Source of the DNA: Strobilurus pachycystidiatus
Lineage: Eukaryota > Basidiomycota > Agaricomycetes > Agaricales > Physalacriaceae
Assembly (NCBI GenBank): GCA_019915135.1
Contig: JAHLMK010000001.1
Coordinates: 2,542,001 to 2,606,000, forward strand
DNA length: 64,000 bases
Reading direction: 5' to 3'
The notes below the pieces were generated by a model. It saw only the letters and a list, made by a program, of their open reading frames with translations, did not search any database and was not told where the DNA came from. Positions 9,267 through 20,500 of this stretch are shown here, in pieces. Made by a program: the position numbers and the translations under genes. Within the stretch, counting starts at the first letter, position 1; the number at the start of each line of letters is the position of its first letter.

Positions 9267-11604
9267 CTATTTGTGTAAGGCTTTGTAAATATCGTACATC
9301 AAAATGGCTCTGGCCATAACCATAGAAGGGTTGTGGGAGAAATGATATAACGGCGATAGTTCTGGGGGATTGATAGAGTTTGAAATCACAACTTGGCGAA
9401 TTCGGAGTAAGGTAAAAACGCCACAATCGATATCGTTAGTTTGCTTTGGCGTCTGTGCACAAAGTCAAGCCCTTGATACAGTCCTTGGACGTGTCACTTA
9501 CAGGTGCATGTGCTCGGAAATGCGCTGGTGGTTCCCATTTGATGGGGGCCAACTCGAAGTGGGCGCGCAGCCTGTCAACCACGATACGCACAATCTGTAC
9601 CTTGAATATCAGTGGTGTACAACAATACGAGAACACGGGCACCTTGATAATACCAGCTTCCGCTGACTTTGGCTTCCACTCGACATGGCTACTATGCTGG
9701 TACCAACTATCGTACATTGTGATCGATGGTTTGCGAAAGTCAACTGCAACAAACATCCAGTGATTCGCATTCTTGTGTATTGGTATCAGGAGTCGGCGCC
9801 ATTGGTGAATTTTGTCAAAATGATCCTACGTGGAATTGTTGTGAGAAATGTAACTTTGTGGCACGTCTAGCTCACACAGAGTGGGTGGTACCTCAACATT
9901 TGTGCAAACAGGTTGTCAGGCAGCGTCTTCCGGACGGTTGTCGTTGGGTGTGTGGAGCAGGATTGGTACAGATACTTAGTTGCAAAAAAAGTGCACGGAA
10001 TGACCGCGTCATGTGTACTGTCGTAGTGGTTAGGATACCAGATGTCAAGCAGGGCGTTCATAATGGTATCGTTCAAGCGCGCATCATGGATGAGACACAG
10101 AAGATCACGCCGAACCAGATGATAGGGATTGGACGGTGCTTCCTCCAGAGCCTGTCCACACGCACGAAAAACCTGAACAATTCCATAAGAAGATACGTTG
10201 CCATAATGTACATCGCTCTCATACCTTCTGCAAAATCTTGCGGTTCATCTCCACCTTCCCTTCGGCCTTCGCGATGATGCGGTTTGAAACGGTCAACGCT
10301 GATTGTTCGGCCGCGACTCGTAGGCTAAAAGCTTCTGTGGAAGTATCCGAGGCGTAATCGAGTTTGAATTGTTCCAAAAAGTAGACGTGGTCTCGTAGGG
10401 TGAGGAATGCAACTGGGTCCAACGTTGGATAAGTTCGCTCCAATCCGGAGGTGTGTCCTGCTAGATGGAAGGCGGGATGAGTCCGTAGACCGGACCGTCG
10501 CTCGACGTCGAAATATACTTTGCGTAACCAAGCAAGCATGGCTTGGGCCGAGGGTTCGTGAATTGGAGGTTCTGGAAATTAGATAAGTTACGGATAAGGA
10601 ACAGGAGGTATATTCAAAACTCACCGCTGGTAGTGTCAACGTAGACGACAGCGCGATGAATAGATGGTTTGGCATAACTGGAAGTCGTGTTAGACTCTGA
10701 AAGCAAAAGGCCTCCTTCTTTCATGACAGTTCCATCTGGTGCCAAGGCAGATGGCGGGGTTTTACAGTCAGTTACGGCTACGGGGTCCTGAGCCGCGGCG
10801 ACCTCCGCGGGGATCTCCATAGACTCTGTAGCAGGGGACAAAACAAGCGCGGGAAGCAGATCGTCAAACGCGGACGCCGGTGGCGTCAACTGGCTGTGGG
10901 GTAAAAGCCCGGCCTTCTGAAAGTCCTCGTCCTGGCAGTCGCTGTAGTCGGCAAGACTGGTGAGAGGGCTCAAGCAGTCCAGCACTCCCTCTGGGTACTC
11001 TTCAGAATGAGAGTGATTCACATTTTCCCCGGTTTCAGCGTCTGGTATGAACGATCCTTCGGAACGTTGCATTTCTAGGTGGTGAGACGGTTCGCGCGGG
11101 CTGCATTTCTCTGGAATCGTCGCAGCGTGCACCGGGGAAGGGGAGCGTGAGTTTGAGGAAGCCGTATAGCCATGATCTGCATTTTGGGTCGGAGAAGTAT
11201 CAGATGGGCAGACGGAGATAGAGACGGTAACGGCTTCCGTAAATTTGGTTCCGTTTATCATATTTGGAACCATGGAAGGTTGCGGTAGATAGTCAGATTC
11301 CAGCATGGTGTTAGACGCAAGAATGGGAGCCGAAGGCGGTGACGACCGGCTGGGGAGCTGGGGGTTATCTTTGCAGTGGGACGATTGGAAAGTGTCATCC
11401 GACGTTGGGAAGTCGGATGTAATATCAGTTGCGGCAGGGATCGTTGAAGGGAGTGAGTAAGGCGACAATGTTGATGGCAAAAAGCCGAGTCCGCGGGTGG
11501 CTTTGACACCTTTGAAAGTTAAGGGTTAGACGTCTTTAATGAGAATCAGTAAGCGCACCGTGTCCATAACGCGCCGGTCGTCCTCGAGTTGGCATGGAAG
11601 CCAT
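9267..11604 (-). CDS. Ulp1-type (C48) cysteine protease with AT-hook-like N-terminus
   Basis: Six exons fit exactly in phase: 11604-11559, 11509-10625, 10571-10225, 10172-9876, 9825-9502, 9452-9267, giving 694 residues. The protein starts with an AT-hook-like TRGRPARYG. A Ser/Pro-rich disordered stretch of about 280 residues follows, then a helical linker, then a C48 domain: RLNDTIMNALLDIWY, NHWMFVAVDF (His about 547), ITMYDS (Asp about 564, 17 residues after the His, as in yeast Ulp1) and DIDCGVF (Cys about 643). The triad is therefore intact. C48 enzymes cleave SUMO or related modifiers, and several fungal DNA transposons carry such domains. A 42-nt in-frame stretch (9601-9642) could be an extra intron. 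Whether this is a host or a transposon-derived gene is unclear. Confidence 0.75.
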
Positions 11605-12297
11605 ATTGTCTGGGGTAAGTTGGATGGCCATTCGGTCGTCCGGCCCATACAAAGCAACGCGTCGTCTGTGAAGATTCGAAAAATGTTCGCGAGAGGAAGT
11701 ATTGAGGGGTACCGAGCTTTAGCTTCTCGTTTTACCGCGTTTCTATGCAGTCGCTCCCTTCACGATGTCAAGGTTAGCTTGGAATGTGTAGAGGTCACCG
11801 AGCGTGAGCGTACTCTTCGGTAAGGTGTCGTTTCGGCATGGCGGTGGTCGAGATGAACAAGGCAGCAATATCAGCACGACCCTCGTGAAATTCCGTCACA
11901 GTGCGTCAAGCTACTCGGGAATCTAGTGGGCACAACAACTGGTACGCGTACGAACCCAGAGCTGAGGCCACTATGCAAGGGAGTTGGCGTGATAATCACA
12001 GTACCTGTGAGAGTAAGAGGGAAGTTGAGGACCTCGGTCTATATGCACAGTTCCCCATTAGGCAGTTAGAGGTTCCCTCCTCAAAGTCATTTTCTCGGTA
12101 CTGTAAGCACCCTTCAGTCTTACCGTAGAACTAGTGAGAAACCGGTCTACGGTTTCTTCGGTTGGAATGGAACGTAAACTAAATGAAAGAATAATATTGC
12201 TTATAGTAATGATAGTACGACGGCCTCCGCCCGGCGGAGCCCTTGAAACCCAACTGCGACGCGCATCCCCAGAACTCCCACCGCAGCCACGACACGT

Positions 12298-13975
12298 TGA
12301 TACGCAGGGTACTATTCCAGTACTAGAAACGGGGAATTTTGCGATTCCTGAACAGCCCAAAGACCTTAGGAAACCTCCAGTCAAGTACTTAGGATAGAGC
12401 ACGCAGGAGTTACTGCCTTGACGCGGGCAAGCCTCCAGGACAAGGTCCAGGCGCCTTAACAAGTCCTTTAGGACAGGCGCGATCGAAACCTTCGATCACC
12501 TTCATCCGAATATCCTTATCCGCGCGTTGGATCCCTTTCAAGATCCCGTACCTTTGCGTGTACCTTGTACTACAGACGATGTGCTATAACCATTCGCACC
12601 CAAGGAGGGTCCAAAGGTCTCCAGGCGGTTCAGTTCGAGCGACCCGAGACTTGCGCACCTCAACCCAAAGACCTGGAAGGTCCCGAAATAGTTCAAGGAC
12701 GTCACAACCCTTTTGGGGAAACAATCTTCGGAGCTGCCAAGGACTCCGGACCGACGCCTTCCGCTATGCCGATCGATCATGATCCACGATCAAGGACCAC
12801 CTCGAAAGCAGGGTGCATTACCACTTTAAGAAAGCACTCCCCTGTAGTGTCTGCGCTCGAAAGGACGTTCTTAACGATCTCCATCCAACCTATCCACAAG
12901 AAAGCAGGTGTCCGTAGGACCTTGCAACATAAAGATACCTAAGGATCGAAGTCCTTATCGGACCTTGATCTCCTGGGCACAAGGATTGTACCATACCGCC
13001 AAGGTGGCGTATATGGCTAAAGGACCAAGCGGCCTGTCCGCAGTTGTTTCGACCAGGGATAGCCAATAAGAATCTAGCACTTGTATGACTCGAAAGTCCG
13101 ATGTATCCGATCCTAGAATAGATGCTTACTCAGTAGGAACCCACCAGTAGTATAAAAGGGCCCAAAGGACCCATATTTCGGTAGCTTAGATCCCCCCCAG
13201 TAGCCGCTAGTCAGACGCAGCCATTGTAGTGAATCTATCTCGAGTTTCGACTCATTTCTGCAAAGAACCCAAAGACCCCAAAGACCCCAAAGACCTTTCC
13301 AAGATTTAAAGACATCAGGTGTTGCCAAACTCCTTGAAGGACTCAAAAGAACCTTATTCCGACGTACCAAGTCGAGTACCAACGAATCTACTTGGTGTTA
13401 GAACCTTGTATTCGCAAGAAGGCCGGTTTGCAAGTGGTTCTGCCCTGCATTCACGCTATTTCGTGAAGTACTTTCCTTTGAGGAATAAGTTGAGTTTGAA
13501 CGAGTGTTGTCAACGTCTGAGACACCTTTCGGAACCTTTGGTCCCGGTGCAAGACACTAGAAGTTTGGTTTAAGTGCAAGAAGGAGTCCTTATCGTTAGC
13601 AGTCCAGTGGCGTAAAACCTGCGGTAGCGGCCTGACGATTCCAAGACAAAGTCCTTGTACACCAGAGCACTTGATAGGTAGAAGCTACATTGCCTCGCGC
13701 TGTTTAAGGTCTTCATACGTCAAGAGGTTCGGCCTACGACTTCAAGGTTTTCTTGTGTCATTTCGATCAGAATCCCTACACCCCCAAAAACAACTCGTAG
13801 TTTAACTACAGCGATTCGGAATACATCTCTATTTCTCCATTACCCAAAAGCACCTTGTTCTCTCGAACCTTTGTGCACCCCATCTCCCTTACAAGGAGTG
13901 TTAGTTGTGATAAGGATTGATAGTGTGGTTAGACGATAGCTTCTTTTCAGAGGTCTATTCCGAACTTGCACATCA
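12298..13975 (+). repeat. 5' LTR of the Gypsy element
   Basis: A 1,678-bp repeat matching 22060-23737, starting TG and ending CA. The small open frames inside it recur at the same relative positions in the 3' LTR. A short run of CCCAAAGAC motifs lies near 13270. Confidence 0.95.
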
Positions 13976-13980
13976 TATTT

Positions 13981-13998
13981 TGGAGCCCACCGCGAGGG
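13981..13998 (+). promoter_or_regulatory. Probable primer-binding site
   Basis: TGGAGCCCACCGCGAGGG lies five bases after the 5' LTR. It begins with the TGG that pairs with the CCA end of a primer tRNA. The tRNA was not identified. Confidence 0.6.
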
Positions 13999-14042
13999 GG
14001 TGTAAATTTTGATTTCGAAAAAGACTTCTAAGTCGACCTTGA

Positions 14043-16381
14043 GATCGGAATCTCCATAAACAAAAGACACTGGCTGCAAGGAACTCTGGTCGTTACACCA
14101 ACAGCCAGAACCGCGCAAATCCACAACCACCAAAAGGAGACCCAGTTATTGCCGGATCTTCAAATCCAGCAACCTCTGGTATCACTAGTCGCCTAAGAAG
14201 CAATCGCCCAATCGCCGGCTCATTTTACAACGGTTTACCTAGTGAAGTAGCTCAAGCACAGCGACGCTTTGCAGACCCGACTACTCCCAAGAACCAAAAG
14301 AAGAAACGTACGCAAGTACCACCTTCAACACCTACTGCCTCTAGGATCAGATCTTCTTCAGATCCTGAATCACCTTCGAGAACTCCAACCAGTACCCGAA
14401 GACATTCGGACTCTAGAACTTCGCCTAGTCCCGCATTTGTGACACCTTTCGGAAGTCCTTTGACTGACCTTGAAGACCCCGAAAGTCCAGAACCTATTAC
14501 CCCCTTCATTGACTTTAACACGTCTACCCAAAACACGATACCAGTTCCAGTAATGGCAGTACGAGCAATTGTACCTTCCGAGGAACTTAGTGCTGAAGCT
14601 AAGAAAGAGATCCAAGGCAAGAAGATTCCGATACCATTCTCAAGGGATGCTCCCAAATTCAAGGGACACTCCGGCGATGATGTGAGGGAGTTCTTCACGA
14701 TGTGCAACTGGATCTTTGACCAGACAGGAATCGCCGAACAAGGTACTAAGTTGGAAGTAGCCGCGCTATACGCCGGCCACGAACAACGCCTAAGGTGGCA
14801 CAAAAACCCAGACTACTTGAAAGGTGTCTGGGCGGACTTCCAAGAATCAGTTCTCTCCTCATACTCAAAGGGAAAGAACGATCCTACGTACGTCCCGGCC
14901 GACCTAAAGGATGCCTTGGACCCGTACCTGGCTAGGCCCATAGCCAACAAGCAAAAGTGGGAAAGCTTTCAGCGCGAAGTGCTCCATATCATGGGACATC
15001 TTATCACGTCGGGAGAGCTTACCAATAAGGGTGCTATAGAAGATATCAAGTCCTCTATCACAGAGGGAGTTTGGCATAATGTCCTTGGGGACCTCAGGCG
15101 CGATGCGAAAGCTAATGCAACAGCCGGGACAACCCCCACCTATGACTTCACGTTGTCAGAGGTCGAGGCAGCGATCTCCAACTACTTCTTGACCGATAAA
15201 TGGATGAGCAAGAGTGCGAAGGATAGTCCTTATAACAGAGAACTCATTCCCGCCTCTACCACCCGAATCAAGACAGAGGAGTTGGATGAATACCTGAATA
15301 GGGTAGCTAGCCTTCAGGACATTATCCAGAAAGGAGAAAAGGAACGCGAAGAGGCTCGCAAGGCTGATCAGAAGATGATGGCAGAACTTCTCCATACCTT
15401 ACAGCGTGGAGGTCCGCAAGGACTCCGCACCCAAGGTTTTGTACAAGAAGCCTCGCCGATTTATCTACAAACACCTGCTCAAGGTAGACATGACCACGAA
15501 TAAGGAGTAAAGGAGAATATTCATGAATATATTCCTAATCTTATTCATGAATATGAATATGATGAATATATTATATTCGTAAATAAGAATAAGTTGACGA
15601 ATATAGAATATGAACCTTCAAGTTCACATAATCCTCAACTCATTCATGAGTGTCTGACAATACTGAATTCTCAGTACTGAAGACAAGTTTATGATAAATT
15701 TAGATGCTGTTTGAATGATTTATAGTTCATTTAATAACTTTAACTGTGATTTTGAGTGACATTGAGATGATTATACTTGTATATTCGTGAATATTCATGA
15801 ATAAAAGCGAAATATTCGCAGTGAAGATTAAGTTGACGAATAAGATTAAGAGTATATTCATGAATAACAATTATGACCCTTGGAGGGGGGATTATTCGTG
15901 TGCATGAATAAGAATATACTCGAATATATATTCGTGGACATCTCTAGCTCAAGGTGTCTCAGTCCCGACCAACTTACCGAATGGACTCTACAAAGCTCCT
16001 CCGGGCGCGTTCCCAGGAAACAAGTTCGTAGTTAACGATGGAAGGTGTTACTTCTGTCGTGAACTAGGGCATATTGTAGCGAATTGTCCTACAAAGGAAA
16101 TGTGCGAAAGCAATGGTCATATCTACAAGCCTGGCGGTACCAACATATATCATGTAACGAACGGAACTACTAGTCAACCTATTCAAAGGGTTAGTCCCAA
16201 GCAGCCTCTCAGCCCTTGGGAACAAGTTCAGAAGTTTCAACAAGAAAATGCACCTAAGGTATCGGCGTTCCAATCTCAAGAAGATGAGTTCGCACCTGAG
16301 GTCGCGATGTATGTTCAAACCCCAACCCAAGAAGAAGAGTTTGCCCCCGACGCCTATCAGGGTTTCGGCAGGGCTCGATGA
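14043..16381 (+). CDS. gag: Gypsy gag, split by a MITE insertion
   Basis: The frame is open from 14043; its first ATG is at 14553, though a more upstream start cannot be excluded. It runs to a stop at 15501-15503 inside the inserted MITE. A proline/serine-rich N-terminus is followed by a capsid-like helical region (PFSRDAPKFKGHSGDDV) and a coiled segment. Beyond the MITE the same frame continues from 15955 with the zinc knuckle CYFCRELGHIVANC (CX2CX4HX4C, from 16046) and ends at 16381. Without the 462-bp insert and one copy of its 8-bp duplication the two halves lie in one frame. As it stands, the Gag made from this copy would lack its nucleic-acid-binding knuckle. Confidence 0.85.
15485..15946. 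mobile_element. hAT-like MITE inserted in gag, 462 bp
   Basis: An AT-rich insert is flanked by the 8-bp direct repeat GCTCAAGG (15477-15484 and 15947-15954). Its ends are inverted: TAGACATGACCACGAATA on the left and TAGAGATGTCCACGAATA reading in from the right (16 of 18 match). There is no coding potential. The interior is rich in ATTCATGAAT-like palindromes and GAATAT strings. An 8-bp duplication and a TAGNG terminus fit a non-autonomous hAT element. Confidence 0.85.
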
Positions 16382-17550
16382 AGGAAGGAGTGCAGTTAGC
16401 ACATACTCCTCCGGAGAGCCAGTTCACTGTAGAAACTCGTCAGACTCGTCAGAGCGCAAAAGCACCTAGTGCACCTATGGATTCAACTCCACAAAAGAAG
16501 GTAACCTCATGGCCTAAGGACCGGGTGTCCGTGGTCATTCCAAAAGCAGCGCCGCCTAAGGTATCATTCTCCAAGCCGGAAGTCACTCAAGAAGTAGAAC
16601 CTGTTGACCAGGACCTTCTTGACGAAGTCCTGGCGATGGAAGAACCCGACCCGGTGCCGCAACCAAAAGCAGATTCAACTCTGCCAGAAAAGAACCAACC
16701 AAAGGTTCACTCTAAGGAACCTAAGGTCAAGAGTTTCCAACGCCGTAGCCTGGCAGAAGAACTCTTGCACAAGAATCCCAGTTGGCGTGAAGCCTGGAAG
16801 TTCTTGTTACCCGAAGCGCTACTAGCTACCAACCCCCCTTGGCAGCAGAGCATTTCGGACTTCATCAGGAAACGCAACACGCCTGTGGCTGTATTCAAGA
16901 CGGAAGTAGTGGCCGATACGGTCCAAGATCACTTCCAACCCGAGCTATATTCAGTCAACTTTCATGAGCAAGGTGATTTACCTATTGGTGGAATTGTAGT
17001 CCATGATGCGGTAGAACAGTTTGTAAACCTTTCCGGAGGTCACTATACTGGTCCCTTTCAAATGATAAGTGGCAATATGGCGCCGGAAAATGCAGATCTA
17101 CGAACCTTTTGGCCCTTGATCAACAAGAATGGTAAAAAGGAGAGTTTAGTGGATGGTGGATCGCAGATCGCCTCCATTTCGCTCAAGGCAGCTTTGGAAT
17201 TAGGAATAGCCTACGATCCCACTTTCACCATTACGATGGAAAGTGCGGACAAGGGACGAACCAGTACCTTGGGATTGGCTCGTAACATACCTTTTGACTT
17301 TGAAGGTATTGTCTATTACCTTCAGCTGCATGTGTTGCAGGATCCCGCCTATGAGGTCCTACTGGGACGACCTTTCGAGATCGTTTCAAACCTGGTCATC
17401 ACCAACCTTCCCAACGGGAACGCAATCGGAACCCTTACGGATAACACCAATGGGAAGAAGTTATCGCTACCTTCTTACCGTCGAGGACAAATCCCAAGAC
17501 ATATGATTCCAGGGGGACAGACGGGTTTTCACGGGAACCTAAGGACGTAG
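16378..17550 (+). CDS. Gypsy protease reading frame
   Basis: 390 codons. A Pro/Lys-rich lead (about 200 residues) precedes a retropepsin-like domain containing LVDGGSQIAS, the active-site segment in its DGGS form, and VLLGRPF near the C-terminus. The enzyme would cut the polyprotein. Its ATG overlaps the gag stop as ATGA (16378-16381), which suggests translation by termination and re-initiation. The frame ends at TAG 17548-17550, after overlapping the pol frame. Confidence 0.85.
   Translation: MKEGVQLAHTPPESQFTVETRQTRQSAKAPSAPMDSTPQKKVTSWPKDRVSVVIPKAAPPKVSFSKPEVTQEVEPVDQDLLDEVLAMEEPDPVPQPKADSTLPEKNQPKVHSKEPKVKSFQRRSLAEELLHKNPSWREAWKFLLPEALLATNPPWQQSISDFIRKRNTPVAVFKTEVVADTVQDHFQPELYSVNFHEQGDLPIGGIVVHDAVEQFVNLSGGHYTGPFQMISGNMAPENADLRTFWPLINKNGKKESLVDGGSQIASISLKAALELGIAYDPTFTITMESADKGRTSTLGLARNIPFDFEGIVYYLQLHVLQDPAYEVLLGRPFEIVSNLVITNLPNGNAIGTLTDNTNGKKLSLPSYRRGQIPRHMIPGGQTGFHGNLRT
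17523..17529 (+). promoter_or_regulatory. Candidate -1 frameshift site
   Basis: GGGTTTT is read as G GGT TTT in the protease frame and fits the X XXY YYZ slippery pattern. It lies within the overlap of the two frames (17445-17550), 21 nt before the protease stop. A downstream stimulatory structure was not evaluated. Confidence 0.4.
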
Positions 17551-20500
17551 GAAATTCCTATGAAGAAGCCGTGTTGATCCTTGAAAGGTCACCAGAAGGA
17601 AACATCGAAGTAAAGCAAAGTTGGATACCTGGTGATAACAGGGAGACCTTCGGGGAAGGGGACTTAACGTCCTTATACATGAAGAAGTCACCCAATAGGG
17701 TTCATCAGGCAGCCAAAAGGCTAAGGAAGCAACACGCCTTCATGCATGCATCGATGCACCAAGCATCGACACATATGACAGTCCCAGAACATATGGTGAC
17801 ACCTACGGGACTATTAAAGGTCCCAACCAAGACTCAAGGCTTTCGCAAGGTATTCAATATCAACCAGATTGCGGAAGACCAAGAAGAACTTAAGTCCTAC
17901 GCTACTGCGACTTTGAATCTCTTCTATGGGGTACCAAAGGAGCTAGAACAAGTCTTTACGGGCTTGTCGGTAACCTTACCAAAGGATTACATGGCGGAGG
18001 CCCAACAGGAGTTCCTAAGGTTGGAAAGTCAGATCCCTAAGAGGGGTGTATTCGTAGGAAAGAAGTACAAACCAGTAGCCTTGAAAACCAAAGCTCACCT
18101 TGGAACCTTACCGGAAGAATTCAGGATCAAGCGCCACATTCATGGAGACCCACTAGCTGGGATGCCGGAATTAGTACCTGATCCACCACCCTTCGTACCC
18201 ACAGGTAGGTATACTGCCGAAAGGAGGGAACAGATACAAGCCGACCACGTCGGGGACTTCCTGACGGATGCAGAAAGACGGATTATAGACTCCATCTTCT
18301 GTAAACAGAACGAAGGCTTTGCCTGGGAAGAATCTGAGAAAGGACACTTCAAACCAGAGTTCTTTCCACCAGTGGATATCCCGGTAATACCGCACACACC
18401 TTGGGTGTTGAGGAATATACCAATTCCACCAGGAATCTATGACGAAGTCTGTAAGATTATCAAGCACAAACTAGACTCGGGCGTGTATGAGCCTTCGAAC
18501 TCCTCATACCGCTCCAGGTGGTTCTGTGTTGTTAAGAAGGATGGAAAGAAACTTCGCCTAGTGCACAGTCTGGAACCACTCAATGCGGTGACCATTGCGC
18601 ACTCAGGGTTACCTCCAGCCACGGAGGAACTAGCGGAGTCCTTTGCAGGACGAAGTTGTGGAGGAACCTTGGATCTGTTCGTCGGATATGACGAACGGCT
18701 CCTTGCCACCGCGTCTCGCGATATGACAACCTTCTCGACACCTTACGGAGCGTTAAGGTTAAAGACCTTACCAATGGGCTGGACTAATTCAGTACCTATC
18801 TTTCATGACGATGTTACAACGATTCTCAAGGATGAAATACCAGCCTTTACCAGACCTTATATCGACGATGTGCCCGTCCGCGGACCCGCTACGCGATATG
18901 AACAAGCTGATGGTACCTACGAAACGCTTCCAGGTCATCCTGAAGTAAGGCGTTTCGTTTGGGAACACCTTGTGAACATGAACAGAATCATACAACGAAT
19001 GAAACATGCCGGAGGGACCTTTTCTGGTCACAAGGCTATCATTTGTGCAGAAGAAATTGTGGTAGTGGGACATGTCTGTACCTACGAAGGTAGAAAGCCA
19101 GCTGAAGATCGCGTTAAGGTGATCTCGGATTGGCCCCCTTGTAAAGCGCTCACGGAAGTCCGTTCGTTCTTAGGAACAGCTGGAATCTTCAGAGCATTCG
19201 TAAAGGACTACTCTAAGAAGGCGTTACCTTTGACCAGGTTAACCAAAGACATTACCAAGTTCAGATGGACAGATGAGGAGCAGGAAAGTATGGATACCTT
19301 AAAAGAAGCTATACGAACTTGTCCGATGCTGAAACCACTGAATTATGAATGGTCCACGCCAATCACGCTGTCGGTAGACACCTCTTACCAGGCAGTAGGT
19401 TTCTATCTGTCTCAGGTAGATCCCAAGGACCCCAAGAAACGATACTTTGCCAAGTTTATGTCTCTGACATTGAACGAAAGAGAGGCAAGGTACTCGCAAG
19501 CCAAGCGAGAACTATTCGGGCTCTTCAGAGCTCTGTCCGCGTGCAAGTACTACCTTCTAGGGTGTAGAAAACTAGAAATTGAAGTAGATGCAAAATACAT
19601 CAAGGGCATGTTATCAAACGTGGACTCCTTAGCGAACGCAAACCTGCAAAGGTGGGCGGAGGAGATCTTGATGTACCACTTCACGCTTGTACACGTACCA
19701 GGAAAGGTTCATGGCCCGGATGGCTTAAGTCGCCGTCCAGCTTCAGAGCATGATGTAGTAGTACCCAGACCTCATATAAACATAGAGGATGACGAAGTCA
19801 ATACCTTTGAGTACCAGGAGCCCAAGGGTCTGCCTATAGAAAAGCAACCTTTGGACTTTGACACTTTCCGGAATGACATCGACAGTAGGGGAGGCTACTT
19901 CCAAGAAATAGTGCGGAGTCCTTTACCAGACCATATAAAGGTTTCTAAAGCGGTAAGGACTTCGGGACTAGTCAACGTTAAGGATATCGAAGGTTGGATG
20001 CATATCACAGAGTTCCCAGAGCTCAATAAGAGCAAACGGGAACGGTTGTGGGAGACCTATTTACCCAAACTTCAACCTTACTTACAATCGGAAGATGTAC
20101 TTGAGGACGAAGACTTGGAGAAATGGAGCAAAGACTTCTTTGTCCAGCATGAAAGGTTATACCGAACACATTCGGACTCCCACCCCCGTCGAGTGCTACT
20201 TCCAAATGAACGAATCCCTGTTTGTAAAGCTCTACACGACCGGGCAGGACATAAAGGACAATATTCCGTGTTACAACTCATCATGAAGCGATTCTGGTGG
20301 CCAGGTATGGAGGCCGACATACGATGGTATGTAAGGACCTGTGTACTATGCCAGAAACGCCAGAAACGTAACATAAAGGTTGCACCAACAATTACTTCAA
20401 CTCCAGGTATCTACGAAAGGGCTTATATAGACACCTTCCGGATGCCTAAGGCAGGAGAGGAATCCATTCGAAAGAAACGACCTTCAAAATGGGCCGGCTT

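Noticed and set aside
9601..9642. Extra 42-nt intron in the Ulp1-like gene
   Set aside because: The stretch is in frame without stops and its donor (GTGCCC) is weak. It is noted as possible but left in the coding sequence.
12298..13975. Small genes inside the LTR (for example frames at 12565-12942 and 13113-13382)
   Set aside because: They repeat exactly in the other LTR and show no protein features; they are incidental frames.
15486..15946. AT-rich block as a replication origin or low-complexity spacer of the element
   Set aside because: Target duplication, inverted ends and the interrupted gag frame identify it as an inserted MITE.
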